Positions 13,720-25,038 of a stretch of 64,000 nucleotides of DNA are shown piece after piece. The position numbers and the translations under genes were made by a program. The notes beneath the pieces were generated by a model. That model was not told where the DNA came from and did not search any database. It saw only the letters and a program-made list of their open reading frames with translations. The stretch's first letter is position 1, and the number at the start of each line of letters is the position of its first letter. The stretch comes from Acanthochromis polyacanthus (lineage: Eukaryota > Chordata > Actinopteri > Pomacentridae), in contig NC_067117.1 in assembly GCF_021347895.1 (NCBI RefSeq), positions 18,509,858 to 18,573,857 on the forward strand, written 5' to 3'.

Positions 13720-15850
13720 CCAACTCCAACATCTCTCATTTTTATCTTTGTCTGCCTCAGCATCACACAAAGTCTTTGATTACCAATCGATCTATTGATA
13801 ATCAGCTATCGGCTTTGTAGGTCTTTCTGAGACATGTAGAAACATGAAATAATTTTTTTTAAAAGACTTTGTTTAATATTATGTGCTGAGGTTAAACATT
13901 TTGAATTTTCAAGAACTGCATTTTTGTTGAACTCTTTTGGCGTATTCCAAACTTCCGCTGGTAGCTACATTAAAATTTAAGATGGGAATATTAGATTCGG
14001 GCTGCCATAATATCATAATATCTATCTATTTTTACATTACAATTGTTGTGCCCCAAAAAATGACTATTACAATTTTATCATGATGATTATAGAATATTTT
14101 TTAGGTAAATTAATAAAAATAAATAAATAAATAAGTTCATGCTTGACTTTTTTATTGTGTATCTTTTGAGGAGGAAAGTTTGTGACTGTAACTCTACTGT
14201 ATGTTGTTCCTATGTTGGAGTGTCAACCAGACAGATGCTGCTGGATTAATTATGATATTATCACATTTGTAACATTGACATGATATCAATATTTGACTTT
14301 TTAGATATCACGGTTGTCGTCAGTTGTGAATAACACCCCTACTTTGGCTAATACAGTGCATGAACAGTCTTGTTTACTAGATATACACTTGCACAGTTTA
14401 AAGCATCCATCTATCCATTAGCTACATCCACTTTATTGTAATACAAAACATGCTACAAATAAAATAAATTATGTGCAACTATCACCACAAATGTCTGGGT
14501 GATTGTACTTTTTGCTCGCCATCAGAGAGCCTGATTAAGAGTAAGTTAGCGCCGAACAGCACTGGAAGCAGATTTATAGTGCAGCAGCATTCTGTGTTTG
14601 TAAATTATTAAAATAGCAGCCATTTGGTACAGCTTAAGTGAACACTAGTGACCTCCGATTTATGCTTGAACTGGATCAAAACTGGCTGCTTTCGCTTTCT
14701 TTCTGCAAGAAGCAAGTGTGTCCCTCGCTTGTCCTCTGCAGAGAAGGATGGGGTTTGATAAACCCAGTTCAAAAGGGCCACATGTTCTTTCCCAGGGTGT
14801 AATCCTGCTCCTGTGGGCCAGCGATTTAATCCAGAATCAAACCGCTCCTGAGGTGGCAAACATCAGAACAAAATCTTTTCAGAATTGTTGCTCTGAGACT
14901 GACAAAACAGAGTGAAAGACACACACATATGCAGTATTAATGGAAGGCCACTACGGCAGCCTGGGTGGCTGATTAGCTGGTGAACAGCCCAGCACTCCCT
15001 CCCTGCTGCAGCTGTAGGGATTCAAAGAACTCGCTGCTGCATTAGAGCCACGGGCAACACAGTAATAAGAATAGCCACACTTTTCCTGAGCAGGTCTACA
15101 GTACGTAACACAAGCTCTCAAATTAATTATGAACTTCTTGATTTACCACTTGCAGCTACTTATCTAAAAGTTTTAATGGTGCAGCAGTTTTTCTGCGTGA
15201 AGTTCACCACTGAGTTCTCTGGGGATGCTGCCTGGATGCTGTGCTCCTCTCTGCTTTTACCAGTGAAGCATATGTTGAGTGGGATTAGCTCTTTATGAAT
15301 ATAAGAACGCTCTGTGACTGAGTTTAAATGCCGAGAATGAAACGAAAACGATGCCAGACTGAGCAGCAAAAAACTCCCAAACGGCAAAGTTTCCATGGGG
15401 AACTTTCGAAAACATCCAGAAGGAGCATTTTGCTCAGTGTCACAGATGATTGCACAATTACACATTACATTTACTTGCGTATTATTACCCTAAAAGCCCC
15501 TATGCGGCTGTAGTTTTGTCAATAATAAAACAAAATGGATCCATATGAAAATGAATAAGCAAGTGTGTCAAATTAACACTTCAGACTAAGTCACCATAAA
15601 TCAACCAACAGCTTTAATATTAAATGATGTACAGATCCTGAAATGACATGAGCTACTTTACCTAACTACTTGAAATAGTTGCTAGTTTTCAGAAATATGC
15701 AGAGGTGTAATATCACTTACTCAGATTTCTATCCCCTTTCAGTAATTTAAATTATTCCTGAGATTCATGCCTGGTGACGTACATGACCAGGTCGTAGTTT
15801 TCACATTTTTTCCTTCTGTAGAAACCCTTGTGTGATCTTGGCAGTGCGCT
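13720..15850. other. intergenic; nothing recognised
   Basis: AT-rich unique-looking sequence before the Tc1 remnant. Confidence 0.4.
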
Positions 15851-15929
15851 CTGAATCAGTATCATGCTGTAATATTCCTGCTTTGCCAAGCTACTGGAGA
15901 CTAGGAGTCATCTCCTTGGTGTCACCTTT

Positions 15930-16165
15930 CACTCATGCAGCCCCGTTTAATCGCACTCCCACCTCGTGCTTCACTGTCGGGATGAATTCACTGTGGCAGT
16001 CCTGGCCAGCTTCACACCAAACATGCTGGACCCCATCTGAGCCTCTGGTCCATCTGGTCTCATCTGACCAAACACTGTGCTCCCAACATTCATCAGGCAG
16101 TTTTGCATCAAATAGGAAGCAAAGTTTTTTTTTTTTTTTTCCTCAGCTAGTGTCCATAGAGGTTG
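15930..16165 (-). pseudogene. Tc1/mariner transposase fragment
   Basis: The minus-strand frame reads VWSDETRWTRGSDGVQHVWC, then EFIPTVKHEVGVRLNGAA and a stop. This is the DDE transposase core: the SDE aspartate, GSDGxQxVW, and PTVKHGG in degraded form. Both ends are missing and frames shift, so it is dead. Confidence 0.75.
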
Positions 16166-16983
16166 ATGCATGATGACTTTATGTCCTTAACACTGTTTGT
16201 GTATCATTTTAGGAGGATGGCTACTGTGGCTCTGATTAGTGCTAGTGTTTTAATTTGTGCCTCCTGATTACTGCTGCAACTCTGTCTTTCTACTGACTTT
16301 TTGTCTGTCATTGATTTTCCTGTATGCTTGGCAAAATCTGTCACAGTTCCGATCAAGAGAGCAACAATGAGTTGATGGCTACAAAATATGTTTATTTTAC
16401 CCAGAAATGAATGAAAATGTGTATCAAACTGTATCAAGTGTAGGTATCAGCATATGAACAATGCAGATCATGCATGGATGTGTGTCAATGGATGTGTGTC
16501 TATCTTTTGACAAAAACAAAGCCATGCTGCTGCTGTGTTTGCCATGGAGAAGGGCAGCTCCTGTCACGGTGAAAGAGCGAGAGGGCAAAGTGAGGGAGGT
16601 TTTTATAGGACAGAGCACAGTGGGCCCAGGTGTGGCTCAGGCAGCTGATGACCCTCCGTTCAGCACCTGCAAAACACAACCAGAACAGACACACATAGTG
16701 CCCTGGTGGAAGATGGTGAAAGTAAGAACAATCGTGAGCTCTTCGGTTATCATTTATTATCTTTTGTTTATGTATCTTCGTTGTTGGGGAACTATTTCAT
16801 GTTAGTCGAGTAGCTTTCATGTAGCTCAGAATAATTATTGAAGAGTTGCCTAAGGGGGCAAAAAGGTTAAGGTTTGAGGCCAACCAGAGAAGATATATTG
16901 ACACTAGGGCCGAGGTTCAGTATCTGTACTTATTTTTATTGGCAAATTATTGATAAACTAGAAAAGCACTAGGAGAGCGCACA

Positions 16984-17220
16984 CCTCCGCCAGGCCATCT
17001 GTTTGTCTGTCTGTCATCTCTCAATTGTACAGAGTCCTTCAAAAAAATCCTGGATCCAGACGGTGATCCGGATCATCTCCAAAATCTAATCGATTGTTAC
17101 TTTTGCTCTTCCGGACATTCTGTAAAAATTTGGTGAAAATCCGTCCATGACTTTGAGTTATGCTGTTAACAGACAAACAGACAAACAAACTCCGATGATT
17201 ACATAACCTCCTGGCGGAGG
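16984..17220. mobile_element. short dispersed element with CCTCCGCCAGG inverted ends
   Basis: Begins cctccgccagg and ends cctggcggagg, exact inverted termini. The interior has ggatccagacggtgatccgg and gacaaacagacaaacaaac. I recall it as widespread in spiny-rayed fish genomes; classification uncertain. Confidence 0.55.
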
Positions 17221-17224
17221 TAAT

Positions 17225-18430
17225 TAAATGCGGTACTTCAGGCCTGGTGCAGCCTCCTCTCTCTGTCTGTCATCACTGGCAATTCTTTTCCATTTGGATC
17301 CATAATGCAGACATGCAGACAACGTCCATCAGTAAATGAGTAAGAAAGTTTTAGAATCATATGCATAGACTACAGGTGTATTCAGTTTTGTTTCTGTGAT
17401 CAATGTGCTGTATGAAGCAAGGAGAAACAGCTAGCTTTATCTTAGCTCTTGAATCTTACTAACTGAAAGATTATGCACTCAGCTACGGACTGAAAGTATG
17501 TCTCTACAAACGATAATTCCAGTCCAACCAAAATGTAGTTTTTATGCATAATAGACCAAAAATACAATGTGTCCTTATTCATTTTTATTTTTTGCATTTT
17601 TCACTTAGCCAAGTCAAGAAATAGTTCCAGCATGTAAAAGCTGTATAGTGTGTAAATTTCTGGACTTTAGAATGAGCTCATTTTTAGAAGAGGCAGACTA
17701 GCTGTTTCATCTTGTTTCGATGATGCTGTCTTTTGGTAGCAGCTTTGTATTTGCCGTACAGACATGAGGGCGGCATCAATCTTGTCATATACTGTAAATG
17801 TCTACTAGAAAGAAACTTAGTGTAAGTCACAACATGTCAAACCATTCCAAGGCTTAAGTTTACATTCAAGAAAACAAATACTTCTCCCCTTTGTGTGATT
17901 GAAGGCTCTTATTTCAGATGACACAAATGTGAAAAAAATCTAAAGTGTTCTCTAAGTGAAAGAACAGCTCAGGTTTTTACAACATCATTTATTACATGTC
18001 GCACAGTTCGTGTCGATCAACTCATCCACGAGCTGAAGACGAAGGTCACTCAGACATGTTCTAAGAGCTGTTGAGGAATGCTATTTGTAGCTTTTGTGAA
18101 AGCAAAGTATAATTGCTTTTGTTAGATCTAGTATATAATAATGTTCTTTATCTGAAAGGAAAAAAAACAACACCAGATTATGTCGTGATGGTAACAACTT
18201 TCCTGATAAGGAGCACAGTAGGTGGATAATGTTTGACAGGACTGTTGTTATGAAGGCTCAAAGGTCTAAGTCTGTTTTTCTGTCACATCCACCTTCACAC
18301 TTCAGAGGTGTTTCTGTTTGGGAGCAAGTTTAAATTGTATCTGGGTAAGTGTATCTCTGAAAATACTAAAAGAAATACTAAGTCATTACTCAAGTGGGCT
18401 TCACAAACTACTGTCCAACATGTGTGTATG
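17225..18430. other. intergenic; upstream of the membrane ORF
   Basis: An exon-like stretch at 18305-18345 has an acceptor (cacacttcag) and a donor (GTAAGTG), but its frame does not join that of the 18.4-kb ORF. Confidence 0.3.
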
Positions 18431-18442
18431 TTAAATCCAAAG

Positions 18443-18758
18443 GCTTTCCGGTGCGTGGGAGTTCCTCATTGTCATCATGATACAGGAACTGGCTTTCTAT
18501 CCAGCCGTGGCACTGATGTATTTCTTTGGAGTCATGAAAGCCTCACAGGATGATCAGGTGGAGCTGAACGACCGGGCATCAATGAATGTGTTCTGTCTGT
18601 TTGTGTTGGCACAGCCACTCTGTCTGGTAATTGGTTCATACACTGGCATGGCGACTTTCCTCATCACAGCTCTGGTCTCCTACAACTTCCTCCCATGGAG
18701 AGAGACAAAGCAGCCTGCAAAAGGCAAAGAATCAAAGAAGAAGAAGAAGACGGAGTGA
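18443..18758 (+). CDS. unidentified membrane-protein C-terminal segment (last exon or retrocopy)
   Basis: The frame is open from about 18435 to a TGA at 18756. It reads RLSGAWEFLIVIM, a hydrophobic run (LAFYPAVALMYFFGVM), a polar loop (KASQDDQVELNDRAS), a second long hydrophobic block (FCLFVLAQPLCLVIGSYTGM, then ATFLITALVSYNFLPW) and a Lys-rich tail ending KKKKKTE. The tail fits a KKXX endoplasmic reticulum retrieval signal, and the layout suggests two or three membrane spans. The first ATG is at 18477; an AG at 18442 could be a weak acceptor. I could not name the family and found no matching upstream exons. The absence of stops over 100 codons with sensible protein character makes a real or recently dead gene likely. 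Confidence 0.5.
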
Positions 18759-19239
18759 GAGATAGGATCATAAGCAGCATGGAGATGAAGGGAAAGTGGG
18801 TGCAAATGTGAATGTAAATTACTAAATGCATCTGCTCTTTTGTGAAACAATGCTTTTGTGATGTTTCCATAAAAGTGATGTTTCATCTGCAGTTGTCAAT
18901 AACTGTGAGAAACTGTCTATTTAATGGACAGCCTGTCTTGTTTGGCACAAAAAATGACTCATTTTATGATCCCTGTTCTGAAATGGGTATTGAAAAACAA
19001 AAACAACTGTGGTTATTTGATTTTTGTTTTAAAATACAAAATTAAAATTGAAATACAAGGCATTTTTCTTTTTCATGATCAAAAAGGGATATACCAATTT
19101 TTAAAAAATGCTTAGATTTTCATTTTATATTTAGAATAACAAGAAAATAAAATCAGTAAGAGACAGAAACGAAAAAAGGTCTGTTTTTTTATTTTCTGAG
19201 ACTGGAAGTGGTCATTAGCAAATGTGGAGCCAAACGAAG

Positions 19240-19475
19240 TACGGTGCATAGACTGTATATAATTTTTTTTCGTAGGTTTTCATGGTCGATTTATATATAT
19301 TTTTCTCTGTGACACCTTAGGGGCTCCATAGGGCTCTGTATAAAATAAATCAATACTGATTTTTTTTATAGAGCGTTAAAGTTTTGCGAAGCCAGGGGCG
19401 GGGTTACTTGATTGACAGTCTGGTCTGGAATGAATGACAGGTCCTATGGAGGAGACAGCTGAGACTCTGCATTCT
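19240..19475 (+). repeat. probable dispersed fish repeat
   Basis: The combination of agactgtatata, then gccaggggcggggttactt and gattgacag is one I associate with repeated fish sequence; no element boundaries are seen. Confidence 0.3.
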
Positions 19476-20674
19476 TTTTTTGCCTGTTGGCTTGTTTTAG
19501 CCAGTTTTTGACATTCAGCTGATTCTACCAGCAGACACTGAAAGGACTCTGATTGGTCGGTAAGTGTTTATTTTCGTATAGGTGCTGCTTTTAATGCACT
19601 TTTTAAACACCTGTAGTGTCAGATATAATGTGTGCCATGCACTCCAGATGTTGGGGGAGTTTATTTCTGTGCGTGTGTTGACCAGAGAAGAGTTAGCATC
19701 CAGTAAATATTAGCTTTAATTCAAGCAATGCTAACTGAGCTAGCTCCTCAGTCGTAGCCTGATTAAAGCTAATGTAGCATTAAGCTAACGATGTTTGTAT
19801 TGTGTTTCATGTAAACAGCTGAGGTGTGATGTGTAATTGTAATGTGGTACATTTAGTTAATAAAACTGTCAGTGGAGACGCTGGTTCACATTAATGTAAC
19901 GTTTAGAAAACTTAAATGTGATTAAAACAGTAACGTTTAAGGTTCTGTGTTGTCAGTAGTCCTGAATATCTGCCGAGTCTCTGAAGTTAAAGTAGAGAAA
20001 ACAGTAAATCCACTCTCTAGTTGTTAACATTGTTTAATGACTGATTCACATGTTGTAGTACGTATTCCTGCAGTGTAGATTGGAAAAATAAACTCCCAGA
20101 ATATGTCCAAAGTAATGATGAACACAATAGTTATTACATTTAAATTGCACCGCAGATAAGATGGATAATAAAACCCTCTCCTCTAAAGCTAGTGACGACA
20201 GGCCTTTCTGTCTTTCAGTGCTTGGAAAATATATATGGCTCAGCTAAAGCTAACTCTCTACAACTTCTGGATCTCTTGAGTTGCCTGTTGTTCAAATATC
20301 TTGCTAGAGGTACTGAAGCTCAGAAGTCTGAGATGTTTGTTCAAAATAAGCTTATTGTCAAGTCTTATCTTGAACTGTCCTCTTCTGTTTGAACTTTCCC
20401 TAAACTTAGGAGTTAATGACAGAGCCGCACATCCAGACTTGGTCTCATTTATGTAGAGGTTAAACTTCAGTGTCATTTGATGTTAAAGTGCAATTTTCAA
20501 ATGTTTGTTGCACATGCTCCCGACCAAACGAGTCCAGGTTGAAGACGATGTGAAGAGAAAGCTCCAGAGCTCCGCGACTATTATTGTAAACGTAATAACA
20601 GACTGACACTCACAACACTGCAAATACATCATGGCAACTATAAATACACATTCCAACAATATTATCAGCATCTC

Positions 20675-20772
20675 AAGGATACACTCTGACAGGGGTCTGG
20701 AGAAAGTCTTATTTTGACTTTATTTATTTATTAAATAAGACTTTCTCCAGGCCCATCTCAGAATGTATCCTT
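20675..20772. repeat. 98-nt inverted repeat (hairpin or MITE core)
   Basis: Left arm from aaggatacactctgacagg to aagtcttatt, right arm its near-exact complement (aataagactttctccagg to gtatcctt). The arms are about 39 nt, the AT-rich spacer about 20 nt. This suggests a foldback element. Confidence 0.75.
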
Positions 20773-21147
20773 CTGTTGTCTCCAGGAGGTCAGATATTAA
20801 TATGTTCTGTACATAAGGTATTGTGGCATTTTATAATAATGCCAGGCGGGGAGTGTATTGCAACTTTCACTTATTTGTTTGAACCACCAGGCCTCCAGGA
20901 GGCATAATTGTCTTAGGTGTAGTTTTTTGAAGTTACTGGTCATGTGATGCTGCCTCAACCAATCATCGGCTTGACAGGAAGTGCTAACAGCTAGCCTAGC
21001 CACGCTAGACCCATGTTTCTGAAGGCACAAGGGTCTAGGCACGCTCAACAGGGAGGGAGGCGGGCTAAAAGGTTGTCTATCAAATCCCTCTGCAGGAATT
21101 GGGTAGGTGTACAACCAATCAATGCAACGAATAGGCTGACGTAGTTC

Positions 21148-21342
21148 CTAGAGCACCGGCGGATTGTGGCTAAGTCCCATTAGCTTCCCAACCAGCGGAG
21201 CCAACTGGCATATTAAGGATTTGCCATATCCCGTTGGCATAAGTCCAAATACGTCTTTCTTCTCAATGAAACACTTCAGTGCCGTCCTTTGTTTATCTTT
21301 CAAGTTGAATTTTAGCTTCAAATCTTTAAGGGCTGTGGCCAA
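21148..21342 (-). pseudogene. RecQ-like helicase N-terminal fragment (repeat-borne)
   Basis: Encodes MATALKDLKLKFNLKDKQRT, ALKCFIEKKDVFGLMPTGYG, KSLICQLAPLVGKLMG, then a stop. PTGYGKSL is a Walker A (motif I) of a superfamily 2 helicase, preceded by a Q-motif-like FxLKxxQ. The rest of the helicase core is missing. Similar RecQ-like fragments are multicopy in fish (recalled), so a mobile origin is likely. Confidence 0.6.
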
Positions 21343-21624
21343 AGCCGAGTCGAAAGATAACTGTTTATTGTGCGCCGGTTGTTTCTGTCAGAATCGTCGC
21401 GCCTCTGTTGTCACTTCGTTACGCCCGCCTTCTGACTCTACACTTCATGGTGATTCGTCCGGCCAGTTTTAGGAGCATCCAGCCTGGTTTTGTCTTCGTG
21501 TGGATGGGGCATTAAAGTTGAAGCAGAAAGTTAACAAAGAAAGTTGAAAACCACCTTCTGATACCTGAAATCTCTGAGTTTACCTACTAGTCTAACTACT
21601 AAACAGATGCAAGGGTGATGCTCA

Positions 21625-21697
21625 TCACGTCTTGCGTCTTGAGACAATTTGACTGTAATTGACGCTATATAAATAAAATTGAATTGAATTGAATCCT
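21625..21697 (+). mobile_element. 3' tail of a fish retroelement
   Basis: Ends in gacgctatataaataaaattgaattgaattgaa, the typical tail of a common fish retroelement with ATTGA tandem units. Confidence 0.5.
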
Positions 21698-22949
21698 TTC
21701 ACTGAACTCAAACAAGCATATTTCTCTAACGTGAAATGATTCCTTTATCCAAGAATCTAATAAAAAGACACTTCATAATTTTTCCATCTCTGAATTGTAA
21801 TTGCATTCTGTGCGCTAATATGGGAGCAAATTGCTGCAGACTTTATGAAGCGACTGAGCTGATTGGCTCCTCATTTCCCAGACATTACACTGAACAACTG
21901 GATGTGTCACCGACTTACCAGGAGAGATTTCATCATAACTCCTGGATACCTACATGAAAGGAACTGATCTGTCAATTAATAAAATAAATAACACATTATA
22001 CAGTCATGAACACTGCCTTCTACAAAAAAGCTCCCACAAAAACCTAATTATTACAATCACTTTGAAAAAAAAATCCAGTATTGTGTTTTTTAATTATCGT
22101 CCCGTGTTCATGAATGACTGAGTCCCTCTGATGTGGTTAAGCCTGGTCACATAGAGTGTGTGTAGTGTGTGTAAAGCCGGACTCAAAGAGGGAGCGTATA
22201 ATGGGATTAGACTGTGCTGTTTGGTTGATAGTCCGAGGCTTTGTTCAGCGGTGGTGCAGATGCTCGCTGTGTGTATCTGGGAAACAGTGGGGCTTGTTTT
22301 GAAGAAGTTTATTACTTCCCTCAGCTTTAAAATCCTCTTTGAGTTCATGTCATTCCATCCATGCCCTGAATGTGTTTGTGACTGTCTCTCAGAGTGCCTC
22401 TCATTTATTTCTCTCCCTCTAAGTGCAAATTTATGTAGGGTAAATAAGGTGATGGCCTCAAATGTCAATCATGCTCTATAAAAGCTGTATTTCCACTGTT
22501 ATTACCTGTATCTTCTTTCAAGGTTTTTCCACTGCATAGGAGAGATTCTTCAGGTGTTGCTCTCCACATGCGTATCCGTCTTCTATTCAAGCTCTATATG
22601 TTGGGTTTTTACAACTAATACGCATCTGCTGCACATTTATTGTCCTTTCCACGTTTCCATCTACATTCATCACAGGATAATTTCTGTCATTGTTCATGGC
22701 CACGAGAGCAGTGTGATTATACAGGCTTTAAGGGAATGATTAAAGTATTTAGTCAAAAAAAGAAAAATGTGTGAAAGGAGTAAATTTCCTTGTCACTCAG
22801 CTTTGGGAATATTTTTACAAACCTGTAATTCACTTTTCAGCTGGAGGATAATTTACAAGTCAAAAATCACTGAATTTCATGAGCAGTTGGAACACTTTTT
22901 ACTTTTATTACTAAGCCTGCTTTAACTGATTTTGCTAGCCAATGTACAG

Positions 22950-23300
22950 CATCCATCCATCCATTCTCTATACGCCGCTTTATCCTCACTAGGGCCGCAG
23001 GAGCCCATCCCTGCTGACTCGGGCGAAGGCAGGGGACACCCTGGACAGGTCACCAGTCCGTCGCAGGGCCACACATATAGACAAACAAGCACACGCACAC
23101 TCACACCTACGGGCAATTTAGAGTCATTAATCAACCTCAGCATATTTTTGGACTGTGGGAGGAAGCCGGAGTATCCGGAGAAAATGCACAGGGAGAACAT
23201 GCAAACTCCATGCAGAAAGATCCCAGCCCGGGATTTGAACCAGGGATGTTCTTGCTTCAAGGCAAAAGTGCTAACCAGTACACCACTGTGCAGCCTCAAC
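22950..23300 (-). mobile_element. tRNA-derived SINE, same family
   Basis: Close copy of the element at 13.1 kb (shared gggcgaaggcaggggacacc and gagaacatgcaaactcc blocks), same orientation. Confidence 0.8.
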
Positions 23301-24110
23301 ATACAGCAGCAGAACCCAATTATTAACAGAACACTAACATCTTATATCATCTGTTTAGTTCAGTTACATCTTTTGTACATCTGCCAGACTGTAAATGGGG
23401 CAAAATGGACATTTATTTTTCACTTTTGCTCTCAAAAATAGGGCAAATGTTCACCTTTTAGCACCGTTTTGGCTACTTAATGCTCCACCAGCTACTCGTT
23501 AACTTTGTCCATCTGTCAACTGGTGCCGCAGTGGTAACGTGCGGTGACTTTTGAAGAGTTTTGACTTAGAATCGCTCTACAAAGCTGAGAGGAACAGCAG
23601 TGTAGTACTACAAGTGTTATCCTTTCATACTAATGGAATCAGTTAGTGCATTGCTCAGGAATATTATGTCATTTTTAATATAAATCTAGTCTAAATCTAA
23701 GACTTGGGGATGTTGGACTACTGCTGCTCATCCTGTGAGGCTTCACTTGGACCAAGTGATACAATAAGTGAAAAGCCACTGATAGCATCCTTACAGTGCT
23801 GTTTGTTAACATGGTAACATTTGCTAACTAGCATAAAATACAAAGTATAATTGAGGCTTGCAAGAAATGTCAGTTTTGCAGGTTAATTGCACTGTAAACC
23901 AAAGCATTGGACATATTAATTTTGACCTGATGTTGATGTTCGATGAATGGATCAGCAAACTGCATTAATGTCAACAAGTCTCATATCCACACAGACTATT
24001 CCTGATCAGTTGACTCACTGACATGATACTGGAGTTATATGCACCATATTATAATATAGGACATTTGCTTTGAGGGTATTTGGATGAATCTTACATTGTT
24101 TTTTTTATAG

Positions 24111-24216
24111 TTACAAGGTGGTTGGTGTTGCTGGGCCGAGACTGATGGATCGGCAAGTGAGAACAAACTTAGCGGAACGTCGTAATGTAATGAAACAGAT
24201 GGAGGTGTTCAAGTGA
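24111..24216 (+). CDS. unidentified exon-like ORF, 34 codons
   Basis: A strong acceptor-like sequence (T-rich, then atag) precedes T-YKVVGVAGPRLMDRQVRTNL, AERRNVMKQMEVFK and a TGA. It reads like a terminal exon with a basic, helical tail. No family was recognised and no partner exon was found. It could belong with the membrane ORF at 18.4 kb, to a gene lost to repeats, or be chance. Confidence 0.25.
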
Positions 24217-24991
24217 AATTTCAAAAGTTTGCTGTATAGAGAGAGCAGATGGAGCGCATACAGCCAGGATGTGACGGGTTTGTGTGTGTTGGTTGTGACT
24301 GGCATCTTCAAGTAGTTTCTGCCTCCTCTGAGGCGTTAATGGCCGTCGTACATCACTGTGATTGTGTCTCCGATCGTGGCTGGGACAGGCGCAGCCCAGC
24401 ACAAGTTAATGACCAGAGTTTGCAAAGGAAATGAAGATTTACGAGTTGTGCGTCAGTATCTCTATTTCTGAAGTAGAAAGAAATGCATCTGGATGAAAAA
24501 CATCCCCCCTCTGTAGACTTGTCTTCTCCCTACAACCTGTTTCTGTTTATCCTGAATAATCAATACAGTCCTCATCTATCTGCGAGGTAAAGGATCATTT
24601 TTGGTTCCGACAGCTTTAGGTGTGTTGTCATTTGCACACAGGTGGGTAAAAATTACAAAAAAAGCCCAGTCAGTGAGTAAAAAGTGAATTTCTTTCTTGC
24701 ATTCATGCATCATTCCGTCTAAAAAAGTTACTTTAATTTTTTTTTATAATGATCCAAACTATGTAGGCCAACACTGTCACTATATTTATTATCAGTTATT
24801 ATGCAGATTATTTCCTTGGTAGATGAGTCGGTCAGGAAAATGTAAGAAAATAGTGAGAAATGGCCATCCATGTGACGTATGCTGATATAATTGTTTTATA
24901 CAGATGAAAACACCACATTTTCATATTTCAAAGCCGAAACCAGCATATATAGATTTTTTTTTTTGATATTTTGCTTTAAAAAAAAAAATCA

Positions 24992-25038
24992 CACACACAC
25001 ACACAATACAAAAAACATTTGTTTTGAGGTGATTTATT
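24992..25038 (-). terminator. candidate polyadenylation signal and GT-rich downstream element
   Basis: On the minus strand AATAAA (25033-25038) is followed by a run of alternating GT (24992-25008), the usual order of a vertebrate poly(A) site. It would serve a distal kif21b 3' end about 6 kb after exon 26b. No transcript evidence is available here. Confidence 0.35.
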
